NCBI GenBank assembly: GCA_963728825.1
Contig: CAVSLA010000003.1
Span: 124,001-188,000 of the forward strand
Reading direction: 5' to 3'
DNA from: CAVREM01 sp963728825
GTDB lineage: Bacteria; Acidobacteriota; Vicinamibacteria; Vicinamibacterales; CAVVIG01
DNA: 64,000 nucleotides
Shown: piece after piece, positions 29,978-38,412 of the stretch
Position numbering within the stretch: position 1 is the stretch's first letter
Layout of the letters: every line of letters begins with the position of its first letter
Program-made: the position numbers and the translations under genes
The notes under the pieces: model-generated
The model's input: only the letters and a program-made list of their open reading frames with translations
Databases searched by the model: none
What the model was told of the DNA's origin: nothing

Positions 29978-29992
29978 AGCAGCACCCCGTTT

Positions 29993-30654
29993 TCATCCAA
30001 GAAGCCTCGACCGCGTCCGGCACGTCGCCGGCCGATGTCACGTACGCCGATGCACTGGTCGGATCTTCGCCGGTGCGATCGCGATCCAGCCACACGCGCC
30101 GGATCGACAGGTCCCGCGCCGGGGCAATGTCGTGGTAAAAGCTGCACGCGACGTGCACCCACTCGGCGCGCGTCACTCCCGTCAGACCGGCTGAAATACC
30201 TGAAGTGCGCGGGCGAAGGTTTGTAGTCGCGGACGCGCTCGGCAGTGACCACCAGATCGAACGGCTCCACAAACGCGGCCTGGGTCTGCTCGAACAGATC
30301 GTCGTCGCAGTTGGTCAGGACTGCCAGGCGACAACCGGCACGGCGGAGTGACGCGAGCATCGGCTCGACATCGCCGAACACGGGCAACGTGGACCATGAT
30401 TCCGGTAGCCGCCTCGCATCCGCGTCCGACAGTCTTACGCCAGCTTCGGCTGCTCCCTGCATCAGCGCCGTCCGTCAGGACGTCCCGGTAGAGCGATGAG
30501 GCGCTTCCTGCTCGAAGAGCCGCTCGAACTTGTGGTACGCACGGAGGACGTCAGCCGTCCGTTCGCCAGCCAGTGATTCGACAAGGGCCGCAAACCCGCT
30601 GTGCCAGTCGACAAGCGTACCGAAGCAGTCGAACGTCACCCATTTGACGCTCAC
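29993..30654 (-). CDS. Haloacid-dehalogenase type II-like HAD hydrolase (frames interrupted)
   Basis: A GTG at 30654 opens SVKWVTFDCFGTLVDWHSGF, the HAD nucleophile motif in the form seen in type II 2-haloacid dehalogenases. Later pieces are GCRLAVLTNCDDDLFEQTQ (motif II), VVTAERVRDYKPSPAHFRYF (motif III Lys) and EWVHVACSFYHDIAPARDLS. These lie in three frames with changes near 30,480, 30,190 and 30,005. The stop at 29993 is inferred from the frame reading EALLG-stop. It could equally be a phosphatase. The start overlaps the beta-lactamase-like gene stop (GTGA). Confidence 0.7.
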
Positions 30655-31890
30655 CCGCTCCGATGCGACTGCTGCACAGCGTCTTGAACCGCTGCGCGCA
30701 GCGAATCGGGGTTGGCCGGTTGATCTGCGTCATGAGAATCACGACCATCTCGGTGCTCGGGTCGACCCAGAAGATCGTCCCGGCCGAGCCGTCCCAGCCG
30801 TACTCGCCGCGGTTGGCCGGATAGTTGAGCGCCGGCGGGATTCATCAGAACGTTGACGTTCGCGAGGCCCCAGCCCATCGGCCCGCCGCGCGCTTTCAAG
30901 ACCGCCTCGGACAAGCCGTTGGCGACCATCACGTCGACGGTTTTGGCGGCCAGAATCCGCGCGCCGTGCAGCTCTCCCTTGTTGAGCAGCATCTGGCTGA
31001 ACCGCAGAAAGTCCGGCACCGTCGACACGAGGCCGACCGCGCCCTCGAGCAGCGCCGGCCGCTCGGTGAACGGCACTTCCTCGATGTCGACCGGCGACAA
31101 GCGCGCCGCCTTGCGACGAATAGACCGTCGTCAGCCTCGACCGCGCGTCGGGTCGCGACCCAGAAGGATGGTGTCGCTCATGCCGAGCGGCTTGAGGATC
31201 TGATCGTCCACAAACACGTCGAACGGCTGCCCCGACCAGATTTCGACCAGCCGCCCGACGACGGTCGTTCCTTCGCTGTAGCGATAACGCGTTCCCGGGT
31301 CCTCCATCAGCGGCACGCGGACGATGTTGGCGATGAACTCCGGCAGCTGCTGCGCCCGTGAGCGGACCTTCTCGCGGCGGTAGATCTCCGAGGTCCGGTG
31401 ATTGAGCCCCGAGGTATGAAGCAGGAGGTCTTCGACCGTGATCGACGCGCGGCGGGCGGGCGGGTCGATCCGTCTGCCGATCCGACGGCGACCGCCTTGA
31501 ACTCGGGGATGTGCTTCTCGACCGGATCGGTCAAGGCAAACCGGCCGCGCTCGTGGAGCATCATCGCGGCGACCGACGTCACCGCCTTGGTCATCGAGTA
31601 GATGCGAAACAGCGAGCGGTCGGTCATCGGCGTGCGCGTCTCGACGTCCTGCAACCCCGGCCGCCTCGAGATAGACGAGCTTGCCGCGTCTGGCGACGGC
31701 CGCGACCGCGCCGGCGACTTTCTTGTCGGCGACGTACTGGTTGAGCAGCGTCGGTCGCTTCCTTGAGCTTGGCTGGATTGAGTGCGACCGATTCGGGCGT
31801 CGCGCGGGGGAACGGCTCGGCGCCGCGGCCGGTGACGACGAGGGCCGCCAGACAGACCGCCGTTGCAGCCGCCGCGATTCTCGCTTTCAT
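30651..31890 (-). CDS. Secreted class-C-type serine beta-lactamase-like hydrolase (frames interrupted)
   Basis: The signal peptide is MKARIAAAATAVCLAALVVT. The serine-transferase core is intact: SLFRIYSMTKAVTSVAAMML carries the S-X-X-K nucleophile, YRYSEGTTVVGRLVE fits the second (Y-X-X) motif and EYGWDGSAGT the late box. GAVAAVARRGKLVYLEAAG and KPLGMSDTILLGRDP are typical of the beta-lactamase/esterase family. The call is to the family (esterase, DD-peptidase or beta-lactamase), not to drug resistance. Frame changes occur near 31,760, 31,660, 31,480, 31,120, 30,830 and 30,690. The end, HRSG and a TGA at 30651, overlaps the GTG of the HAD gene. Confidence 0.75.
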
Positions 31891-31932
31891 GACGCCGGAT
31901 GGTAGCACGTGTCTTTCGTGATTGCTCTTCAC

Positions 31933-32724
31933 CTACAAGCCGGCAGCGCGCACGACCGACCAGACAGCCAGGGCCAGCGCCGCTCCCGTGACGACGTCGA
32001 CCACGAAATGCGCGCGCGTGACGATGGTGGCCACGGCAATCGTGAGGGCGAGGACCAGCAGGATGGCTCCGGCGACCGGCAGCGTCTCGATGACCGCCAG
32101 GGCCACCGCCAGCGAGCCGGCGGCATGACCGCTCGGCAGCGTGTTGGCGTGAGTCGTCGCGTGCTGCATGAACACGACTGCTGCGCGCGGTGACTGGCCA
32201 TCGGTCACGTCCGCCAGTCGTTCGAGAACCCACGGCGGACGAGTCTGCAGGTACGGCAGGACGGCGAACGCGCCCAGCTCCGCGCCGACGACGATCGTCC
32301 AGTAGCGCTCGGCGAGATCGCCGCGGCCGGCCGAGACAAGCAGCACGAAACCGGCCGGCACGAGCAGAAAGCAGCCGATGTAGGCGGCGTCGAGGAGCCC
32401 GATCACACCGCGCGGCCAGCGCGCGATGGATCCGGCATGATCGCCGAGCAGCTGGCGATCGATCTCGATCAGCCACGCTTCAACGCGAAGCATCGGGCGG
32501 AAGAACAAGCGGCCGGACAGGTAGTAGCCAGCGAGCACGTAGAGAATCGGCGCCCAATCACGCGCCGTCGACGTCTCGAGCCGCGCGATCGCAACGATGG
32601 CGGCTGCCATCACGATCGCGCCGAGCCCCGCCGTCAGACGCCGCGCGATCGGAGCTGGACGCACGAGAGCGGCCAGCGCGAGATGTGCGAAGAAGACGAG
32701 CGCCAGCCGTTCATGCACTAACAT
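31933..32724 (-). CDS. PAP2-family membrane phosphatase
   Basis: The intact 263-residue protein has about six hydrophobic segments and the PAP2/acid-phosphatase triad: motif 2 THANTLPSGHAAGSLAVALA with PSGH, and motif 3 TRAHFVVDVVTGAA (R..H...D). Upstream, FMQHATTHAN sits in the motif 1 region, where the usual KX6RP is not obvious. It would remove phosphate from a lipid phosphate or pyrophosphate at the membrane. It is divergent from the N-acyltransferase gene with 29 bases between, so it may belong to the lipid locus; that is inference. Confidence 0.8.
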   Translation of the reverse strand: MLVHERLALVFFAHLALAALVRPAPIARRLTAGLGAIVMAAAIVAIARLETSTARDWAPILYVLAGYYLSGRLFFRPMLRVEAWLIEIDRQLLGDHAGSIARWPRGVIGLLDAAYIGCFLLVPAGFVLLVSAGRGDLAERYWTIVVGAELGAFAVLPYLQTRPPWVLERLADVTDGQSPRAAVVFMQHATTHANTLPSGHAAGSLAVALAVIETLPVAGAILLVLALTIAVATIVTRAHFVVDVVTGAALALAVWSVVRAAGL

Positions 32725-32753
32725 AAGGGCCGACTCATGGAGATCGGCGCTCG

Positions 32754-33875
32754 TTGATCGAGGTCCAGAGGGTCTTCACCCGCCGCGATCTCGGGCGTTT
32801 CGTCGACTACCCGTACCAGCGCCACGCCAACGATCCGCATTGGGTGCCGCCCTTGCGGATCGCCGAACGCCAACGGCTGCGGGCGGCGACCAATCCGTTC
32901 TTCGCTCACGCGGACGTGGCGCTGTTTCTGGCGCGCGACGCCCACGGCACCCTGGCCGGACGGGTCGCGGCAATCGACGATCGCCTTCACAACGAGACGC
33001 ATCACGAGAACACCGCGATGTTCGGCTTCTTCGAAGCCGCCACGCCTGATGCCGCTCGAGCGCTGCTCGCAGCGGTCGACAGCTGGGCCGCCGCACGCGG
33101 GCGGGACGTGGTGCGCGGACCGATCAACCCGTCGATGAACGAAAGCGCCGGCCTGCTCATCGAGGGGTTCGACACCGATCCGATGCTGATGATGCCGCAC
33201 AATCCGCCCGAGTACGCGACATTCATCGAGAGCTGTGGCTACTCCAAGGTCAAGGACCTGTACGCCTGGCTGTATGACATGAGCCACGGCGTGGAGCCGA
33301 CGGTGGCCAGGCTGGCAGCGCGGCTCGGTGAGAAGGCCGCGATCACGCTGCGTCCGTTGCGGTTGGACGAGTTCGAGCGCGAGGTCGAGCGGCTGCGCCT
33401 GATTTACTGCGGGGCCTGGGAGCGGAATTGGGGATTCGTGCCGCCCACGTCTGACGAATTCCGGCGCATCGCCCGGGAGCTTCGGCCGATATTCGATTCC
33501 CGGTGTGCGGTCTGCGCCGACGTCGACGGCCGGTCGGTCGCGTGTGCCATCGCCGTGCCCGACATCAACCAGGCACTGAAGGGCACCGGTGGCAGACTGT
33601 TTCCGCTCGGTCTGATTCGGCTGCTGGCGAGACGCTGGCTCGTCGATCAGGTCCGGTTGCTCATTCTCGGCGTTCTGCCGGAGTATCGCCATTACGGCCT
33701 GTACCCACTGATGATCGCGCGTCTGCACCGCCAGATGTTTCCCGCCTACCAGCGCGTCGAGTTCTCCTGGGTTCTCGAAGACAACCGCGACATCAACCGG
33801 CCGCTGGAGCTGGCCGGCGCGCATCGCTACAAAACGTATCGCGTCTACGAGAAGAGGCTCGCGTCCCCGTCGTGA
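32754..33875 (+). CDS. GNAT-like N-acyltransferase, candidate bacterial ceramide synthase
   Basis: The 373-residue protein starts at TTG. Its N-terminus FVDYPYQRHANDPHWVPPLR, with NPFFAHADVALFLARD, is the hallmark of the GNAT-type acyltransferase family that includes Caulobacter bCerS. Later pieces are GPINPSMNESAGLLIEGFDT, MMPHNPPEYATFIESCGYSK and LLILGVLPEYRHYGLYPLMI with FSWVLEDNRDINRPLELAGA. It would attach an acyl chain to the amine of 3-ketosphinganine. The stop overlaps the GTG of the reductase gene by four bases. The family also has members of unknown substrate, so the specific role rests on the neighbouring ceramide-pathway genes. Confidence 0.7.
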   Translation: MIEVQRVFTRRDLGRFVDYPYQRHANDPHWVPPLRIAERQRLRAATNPFFAHADVALFLARDAHGTLAGRVAAIDDRLHNETHHENTAMFGFFEAATPDAARALLAAVDSWAAARGRDVVRGPINPSMNESAGLLIEGFDTDPMLMMPHNPPEYATFIESCGYSKVKDLYAWLYDMSHGVEPTVARLAARLGEKAAITLRPLRLDEFEREVERLRLIYCGAWERNWGFVPPTSDEFRRIARELRPIFDSRCAVCADVDGRSVACAIAVPDINQALKGTGGRLFPLGLIRLLARRWLVDQVRLLILGVLPEYRHYGLYPLMIARLHRQMFPAYQRVEFSWVLEDNRDINRPLELAGAHRYKTYRVYEKRLASPS

Positions 33876-34849
33876 TTGCAGTGACCGGCGCAACCGGCTT
33901 CATCGGACGCCACCTCGTCGCCCGGCTGGCTTCTCGAGGAAGCGCCGTTCGCGCCATCGTCCGCCCCGGCTCCAGGCGGACGCCGCCTGCTGAAGCCACC
34001 GACACGAGATGGGTGACGCTCACGGACGACCGTCTGATGCAGGCGTTCGAGGGCGTCGACGCGATCGTCCATCTCGCTGGGTGCGTCCGGGCCCGGACCG
34101 TCGATGAGTTCACACGCAGCAACGTGGATGGCACGCGCGCCGTGGTGCATGCGGCACGTGCCGCCGGTGTCCGGCTCGTGCACGTCTCGAGCCTTGCTGC
34201 CGCTGGTCCGGCTCCACCCACCTCGCCTCGACAGGAAAGTGATCCCGTCGCGCCGATCACCGCGTACGGCGTCAGCAAACTTGCCGGCGAACGCCTGGTC
34301 ACCGGCAGCACCGGCTTGCGCTGGACGATTCTTCGTCCAGGTGTTGTCTATGGTCCGCAGGACGCGGCAATGCTGGCCCTGTTCAAGATGGCCGATCGCG
34401 GCATCCTGCCTCTCGTCGGTCGACCAACCGCCGCGTACACGTTCATTCACATCGACGACATGATCCGCGCGGTCGAAGCAGCGCTCGACGTGACCGCTGA
34501 TGGCCGCGTCATCTTCGTCGGTCATCCAACGCCCGTGACCGCGCGGTCGCTCGTCGAACAGATTCGCGCCGCGGTCGGCCGGCCCGCGGTGATCGTCCCG
34601 GTACCGCTGGCCGTCACGCGGGCCGCGGCGGCGGCTTGCGATTTGACGACGCAGGTGACCGGCCGGCTGTTGCCGCTCGATCGCTGGCGATACGCGGAGC
34701 TCGCGGCGGCCGGCTTCGTCTGCCGCGTCGACTTGATGCGCGAGCTGCTGGGGGTGGTGGCTGCGGTCGATCTCCCGGATGGTCTGGCCCGTACCGCCGC
34801 CTGGTATCGCGAAAAAGGCTGGCTGCGGCCCGGGCCCCGGCGGCCCTGA
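33872..34849 (+). CDS. NAD-dependent epimerase/reductase, candidate ceramide reductase (CerR-like)
   Basis: The 325-residue extended short-chain dehydrogenase starts at a GTG that overlaps the acyltransferase stop. It has the dinucleotide fold VTGATGFIGRHLVARL (GXXGXXG), LVHVSSLAAAG for the Ser and AYGVSKLAGERLV for the Tyr-X3-Lys pair. It also has YTFIHIDDMIRAVEAAL and LRPGVVYGPQD. In Caulobacter a protein of this family, CerR, reduces the oxidised ceramide after acylation. Translational coupling to the acyltransferase supports that role here. It could also be a sugar epimerase, but no nucleotide-sugar genes adjoin it. Confidence 0.75.
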   Translation: MIAVTGATGFIGRHLVARLASRGSAVRAIVRPGSRRTPPAEATDTRWVTLTDDRLMQAFEGVDAIVHLAGCVRARTVDEFTRSNVDGTRAVVHAARAAGVRLVHVSSLAAAGPAPPTSPRQESDPVAPITAYGVSKLAGERLVTGSTGLRWTILRPGVVYGPQDAAMLALFKMADRGILPLVGRPTAAYTFIHIDDMIRAVEAALDVTADGRVIFVGHPTPVTARSLVEQIRAAVGRPAVIVPVPLAVTRAAAAACDLTTQVTGRLLPLDRWRYAELAAAGFVCRVDLMRELLGVVAAVDLPDGLARTAAWYREKGWLRPGPRRP

Positions 34850-34856
34850 CTCCCTA

Positions 34857-34965
34857 GGCGGACCTAAGAGGTCCGCCCTACGTACGTCGCTCCGGTACGT
34901 AGGGCGGGCCTCTCAGGCCCGCCGCGCGATTCCGCCATATGTAGGGCGGGTCTTTTAGACCCGCC
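34857..34965. repeat. Composite palindromic repeat, locus A
   Basis: Three 21-base palindromes lie in the convergent gap: GGCGGACCT/AGGTCCGCC (34857-34877), GGCGGGCCT/AGGCCCGCC (34903-34923) and GGCGGGTCT/AGACCCGCC (34945-34965), each with a three-base loop. The first two flank a self-complementary linker CTACGTAC...GTACGTAG. The same units occur at 38.3 and 45.8 kb. They resemble a BIME/REP family and could act as a bidirectional terminator here. Confidence 0.8.
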
Positions 34966-34976
34966 GCGCCGAAGAA

Positions 34977-36260
34977 CTACCACCTGATTGCACCCGTCGC
35001 GAGCGCGGCAGCGGTCATCACGAGACTGATGGCGAACAGGTACGGGATCGCCCGACGCTGGTGGTCGGCGAGGTCGACGCCTGCCATGCCGACCAGCAGA
35101 AAGGTCGCCGGTGTGAGCGGGCTGACGGGAAACCCGGTCGTCATCTGACCGAGCAGCGCCGCGCGTCCAACATCCGCGGGGGAGGTGCCGGCCGCTGCCG
35201 ACGCCGAGGCGAGTACCGGCAGTACGCCGAAATAGAAGGAGTCCGGGTCGAAGACTAAACTGAGCGGCATCGAAGCGATCGCCAGAAGCACCGGCAGATG
35301 CTCCAGCATGCCGCGTGGCAGGATGCCGACGATATCGCGCGCCATCGACGTGAGCATCCCGGTCCCGGTCATGATCCCTGCAAAGAGTCCCGCCGCCAGC
35401 ACCGTCGTCACCATCGCCATCGCCGCGTGCCCGTGAGCCTCCAGCCGTTCGCGCTGAACATGTGAATCGGGAAAGTTGACGACCAGGGCGATGGCGGTGG
35501 CGACGAGAAAGACGACTGCGAGCGGCAGCACCTCGGTGACGAGCGCGCCGATCGTCATGACGGTCAGCGCGGCATTGAACCAGAAGAAGCGGGGCGCCCG
35601 ACCGACCGGAACGTCGTGCACGATCGACGCATCGGCCGCGACGTCCAGGCCCGGTTGACCGCGGGCCCGCCGCCCGAGAATAGCCGCCAGGACGAACACG
35701 GTCGCGATCCCGGCAATCGTCGGCACGACGAGCGGGTTGAACAGCTCGCCGACCCCCATCTGCAGCGTGGCGGCAGCCCGGGTTGCCGGTCCGCCCCACG
35801 GCAGAATGTTCATCGTGCCGGCGGCCATTGCCGTGGCGCACGTCAACGTCAACGGATCCATCCGCAGCCGTTTGTAAATCGGCAGCATTGCCGGCACGGT
35901 GACCATGAACGTGCTCGCCCCGGCGCCGTCGAGGTGCGCGATCGTCGCGAGCGCAGCGGTGCCGAGCACCACCTTCATCGGATCGCGCCCCACGAACCGC
36001 ACCACGCGTCGGATCATCGGATCGAACAGGCCGACGTCGTGCATGACCCCGAAGTAGACGACGGCAAACGCCAGCAGCGCGGCCGTCGGCGCCACACCGC
36101 GGATACCGTCGACGGCGAATGCGCCGAGGCTCGCGGCAAACCCGCCGGCGAGGGCTGCCGCAAGCGGGACCAGCGTCAACGCGACGAGCACCGAGGTGAT
36201 CCGGAACAGGATGAGCGCGAGGAGGGTGGAAATCGCCGCGACGCCGAGCCACGTCAGCAT
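34977..36260 (-). CDS. CitMHS-type citrate/tricarboxylate transporter
   Basis: The 427-residue polytopic protein starts MLTWLGVAAISTLLALILFR. It has FAVVYFGVMHDVGLFDPMIR, AHLDGAGASTFMVTVPAMLP, CATAMAAGTMNILPWGGPAT and the C-terminal SLVFDPDSFYFGVLPVLA, MTTGFPVSPLTPATFLLVGM. These match the CitMHS (metal-citrate:proton symporter) family of about 430 residues and 11-12 helices. It likely imports metal-complexed citrate. The start at 36260 overlaps no gene; the upstream hydrolase stop is 11 bases away on the same strand, so they may be co-transcribed. It is unrelated to sphingolipids. Confidence 0.85.
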   Translation of the reverse strand: MLTWLGVAAISTLLALILFRITSVLVALTLVPLAAALAGGFAASLGAFAVDGIRGVAPTAALLAFAVVYFGVMHDVGLFDPMIRRVVRFVGRDPMKVVLGTAALATIAHLDGAGASTFMVTVPAMLPIYKRLRMDPLTLTCATAMAAGTMNILPWGGPATRAAATLQMGVGELFNPLVVPTIAGIATVFVLAAILGRRARGQPGLDVAADASIVHDVPVGRAPRFFWFNAALTVMTIGALVTEVLPLAVVFLVATAIALVVNFPDSHVQRERLEAHGHAAMAMVTTVLAAGLFAGIMTGTGMLTSMARDIVGILPRGMLEHLPVLLAIASMPLSLVFDPDSFYFGVLPVLASASAAAGTSPADVGRAALLGQMTTGFPVSPLTPATFLLVGMAGVDLADHQRRAIPYLFAISLVMTAAALATGAIRW

Positions 36261-36270
36261 CAGCGATGCG

Positions 36271-38298
36271 TCAGGACGGCCGGCACACCGAATCGGCAAT
36301 CCGCCGCAGCTCCGGTGCGCTCTCGGCCGCCGGCGGCAGGACCCGCGCTTTCGCGGCGGCATCGATCAGGCGCTCGGCGTCGCTCTGGATCAGGAAGCGC
36401 TCCCGCACCATCCCGTCTGCGGCCCGCTTCACGGCGCAGAGATACCCTTCCTGCGTGCCGTAACGTTCTTCGATCGAACGGCGGGGATCGCCGCTTTTCG
36501 CGCGCGCGTCCCGCGTCAGAGGAAACGGCACATACCCGCCCGCGAAGCCGCAGATCTGGCCTTTGAAAAATCCGGCCGCCTGCACGTTCCAGCCGAGGTA
36601 GGTGCCAAGCGGCGCCTGGTGCAGAACCGACGGAACGCCAGCGGTCTCGTTGCCATCGGCATTCACGCGCGGCACCAGCGTCGCCAGCACCTGCTTGATC
36701 GCAGGCGGCTGCCGCGCGATGACGCCTGACAGGTCATCGTGCCTGAACGTCGGGCCGAAGTCGTAGTCCAGGACCGGATTGACGAGGTGATCGGTGAACG
36801 TCAGGCCGGGAATGTCGGGAAAGCCCATCGCGGCGCGCGTCGCCGGTACCAGCGCCCGCTCGGCAAGCGTCGGATATCGGCTCGGCGGCGGAGGTGTGTC
36901 GCGGACGACCCACTCGACCAGGGCCCCGGTCAACGCCTGCATCGTTTCCGCCATTGGATTGGGATTCTGCGGCAGCAGGCAGCGATCGTTGGCCGACTGC
37001 GCAACGTCGAACCCGCCGCGCCCGCCACCATGTGTGGTCCCGGGCAGGTAATAGCGGCGGACGTTGTCCGGAAGCGGAATGTCTCGCGCTGCATCGGTAC
37101 CGACCAGGCCAGGCGACATCCGCAGCCCCCAGAACTCGGCCGATCCGAATACCTCCACGACTTTCGGACAGGTCCGCGTGGCCCCACAGCGATCCAGCAG
37201 GCTCGCCGTCCCGCGGCCGCGCTTTTTATCCGCGTAGCGGCTCCACCACAGCACCGGCTCGCTGCCCGCTTCGAACAGCGTCCCGGCGCCACCCGGCGTC
37301 GCGAAACGGAAATTGATTGGCGTCTGCCGCGCGGCGATGTACGGAAAGATGCCGTCCCAGACCACCCGGCCCGACAGATCTTCGTTGAAGCCGAGGTGGA
37401 CGGCCGTCTTCAGAAAGTTGCCGGCCTGTGAGGTGCCGACCGCAATCGACGAACGAATCGCGTTCGCAACCGGATTCGGCGTCCCCGTCGGATCAGCCGC
37501 CGCGTAACGGAAGAACGAGACGATGTCACGCGTCGCGGCGAGGCCGATGCCGAGCACCAGCGGATCTTTCGCGGTATAGACCAGTTGATACAGACGCTGC
37601 GGATCGAAGCCGCTCTTGAGACAGATGCGCGATGGATCCGGAACACCGGGAAATGGCGACGTCCGGCAGTCCGCGAATGCCCACTCCGTCGACGGCACCG
37701 TCCCCGTGCCGGACTGCACGCCGGTCATCGTCTCGCCTGAATAGTACGTAAGCGTCGCCGTGGAAGTATCCAGGCTGACCGGCGGGTATGCGGCGCTCCC
37801 CATCGATCCGAGACGAATCGAAGCCGTCGTCGTGCCTGCCGGCAGGTCGCTGAAGCGCGCCAGTACCGGGCCTGTCACGTTCTGTGCGGTCGGGACCCGA
37901 ATCGTCTGATTGTTCGGCGTGGGGCTGACATCACCCTGCCAGCCGCTGACCAGCGACACGTGACCCTCGGCGCTTTCGACCGCTGCACCGTTGCCGCGGT
38001 TGACCACCGAATAGATCAGCACGCCGCTGGGTTTCGACGTCCCGGTCGGCTTGATCAGCGAGAAGGTGGCGACGTACTCGACACGGCCGCGGGCGTTGCG
38101 TGGCGCGAGCTCGAGATCCTGGATGATCCGGTTGCGCCGGTCGGCCGGATCGACTTCGCCGTGCACAACGCCCCGCAGACGCTCGAAGTCACCGGTCGTC
38201 TGGCGGCTGGTGATTTCGAGGCGGGTCACCTGCGCCGCTGCGGGCGAGGCGAGGAGGACCATCAGCAGGACGGCAGTGGCGCGCATCATGTCCCCCAT
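36271..38298 (-). CDS. Secreted alpha/beta-hydrolase-domain protein
   Basis: The 675-residue product has a signal peptide (MRATAVLLMVLLASPAAAQ) and a long conserved body matching the large alpha/beta hydrolase domain family (PF20091-type). Visible features are the nucleophile elbow VGTSQAGNFLKTAVHLGFNE (GTSQAG with Ser), GRVVWDGIFPYIAARQTPIN and the His-bearing LPGTTHGGGRGGF. It is predicted to act outside the cytoplasm as an esterase or lyase; the substrate is unknown. The start may be any of the Met codons between 38286 and 38298. A palindromic repeat sits six bases upstream. Confidence 0.78.
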   Translation of the reverse strand: MGDMMRATAVLLMVLLASPAAAQVTRLEITSRQTTGDFERLRGVVHGEVDPADRRNRIIQDLELAPRNARGRVEYVATFSLIKPTGTSKPSGVLIYSVVNRGNGAAVESAEGHVSLVSGWQGDVSPTPNNQTIRVPTAQNVTGPVLARFSDLPAGTTTASIRLGSMGSAAYPPVSLDTSTATLTYYSGETMTGVQSGTGTVPSTEWAFADCRTSPFPGVPDPSRICLKSGFDPQRLYQLVYTAKDPLVLGIGLAATRDIVSFFRYAAADPTGTPNPVANAIRSSIAVGTSQAGNFLKTAVHLGFNEDLSGRVVWDGIFPYIAARQTPINFRFATPGGAGTLFEAGSEPVLWWSRYADKKRGRGTASLLDRCGATRTCPKVVEVFGSAEFWGLRMSPGLVGTDAARDIPLPDNVRRYYLPGTTHGGGRGGFDVAQSANDRCLLPQNPNPMAETMQALTGALVEWVVRDTPPPPSRYPTLAERALVPATRAAMGFPDIPGLTFTDHLVNPVLDYDFGPTFRHDDLSGVIARQPPAIKQVLATLVPRVNADGNETAGVPSVLHQAPLGTYLGWNVQAAGFFKGQICGFAGGYVPFPLTRDARAKSGDPRRSIEERYGTQEGYLCAVKRAADGMVRERFLIQSDAERLIDAAAKARVLPPAAESAPELRRIADSVCRPS

Positions 38299-38303
38299 CG
38301 ACC

Positions 38304-38396
38304 GGCGGGTCCGAAAGGACCCGCCCTACATATCTCTCGCGCCTTCTTGAAAATCGCGTCTCGGCGGACCTTCTCGGCGGACCTAACAGGTCCGCC
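38304..38396. repeat. Palindromic repeats, locus B
   Basis: Two palindromes of the family occur: GGCGGGTCC/GGACCCGCC (38304-38325, GAAA-containing loop) and GGCGGACCT/AGGTCCGCC (38376-38396). The half word GGCGGACCTTCTC lies before the second. They fill the gap between the serine palmitoyltransferase end and the hydrolase start on the same strand. Confidence 0.75.
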
Positions 38397-38412
38397 CTAC
38401 GTACTTAGTTAA

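Noticed and set aside
30651..31890. Antibiotic-resistance beta-lactamase
   Set aside because: The S-X-X-K motif fits but the family includes many esterases and DD-peptidases; no resistance-gene context or class-specific features were seen.
31307..32476. A 389-codon minus-strand frame spanning the PAP2 and beta-lactamase-like genes
   Set aside because: The part over the PAP2 gene is an Arg-rich shadow; only the tail shows beta-lactamase sequence, which belongs to the gene at 30651-31890.
34864..36252. A 462-codon minus-strand frame overlapping the CitMHS transporter
   Set aside because: Same strand but different frame, Arg-rich, without membrane helices; the CitMHS frame has clear family sequence.
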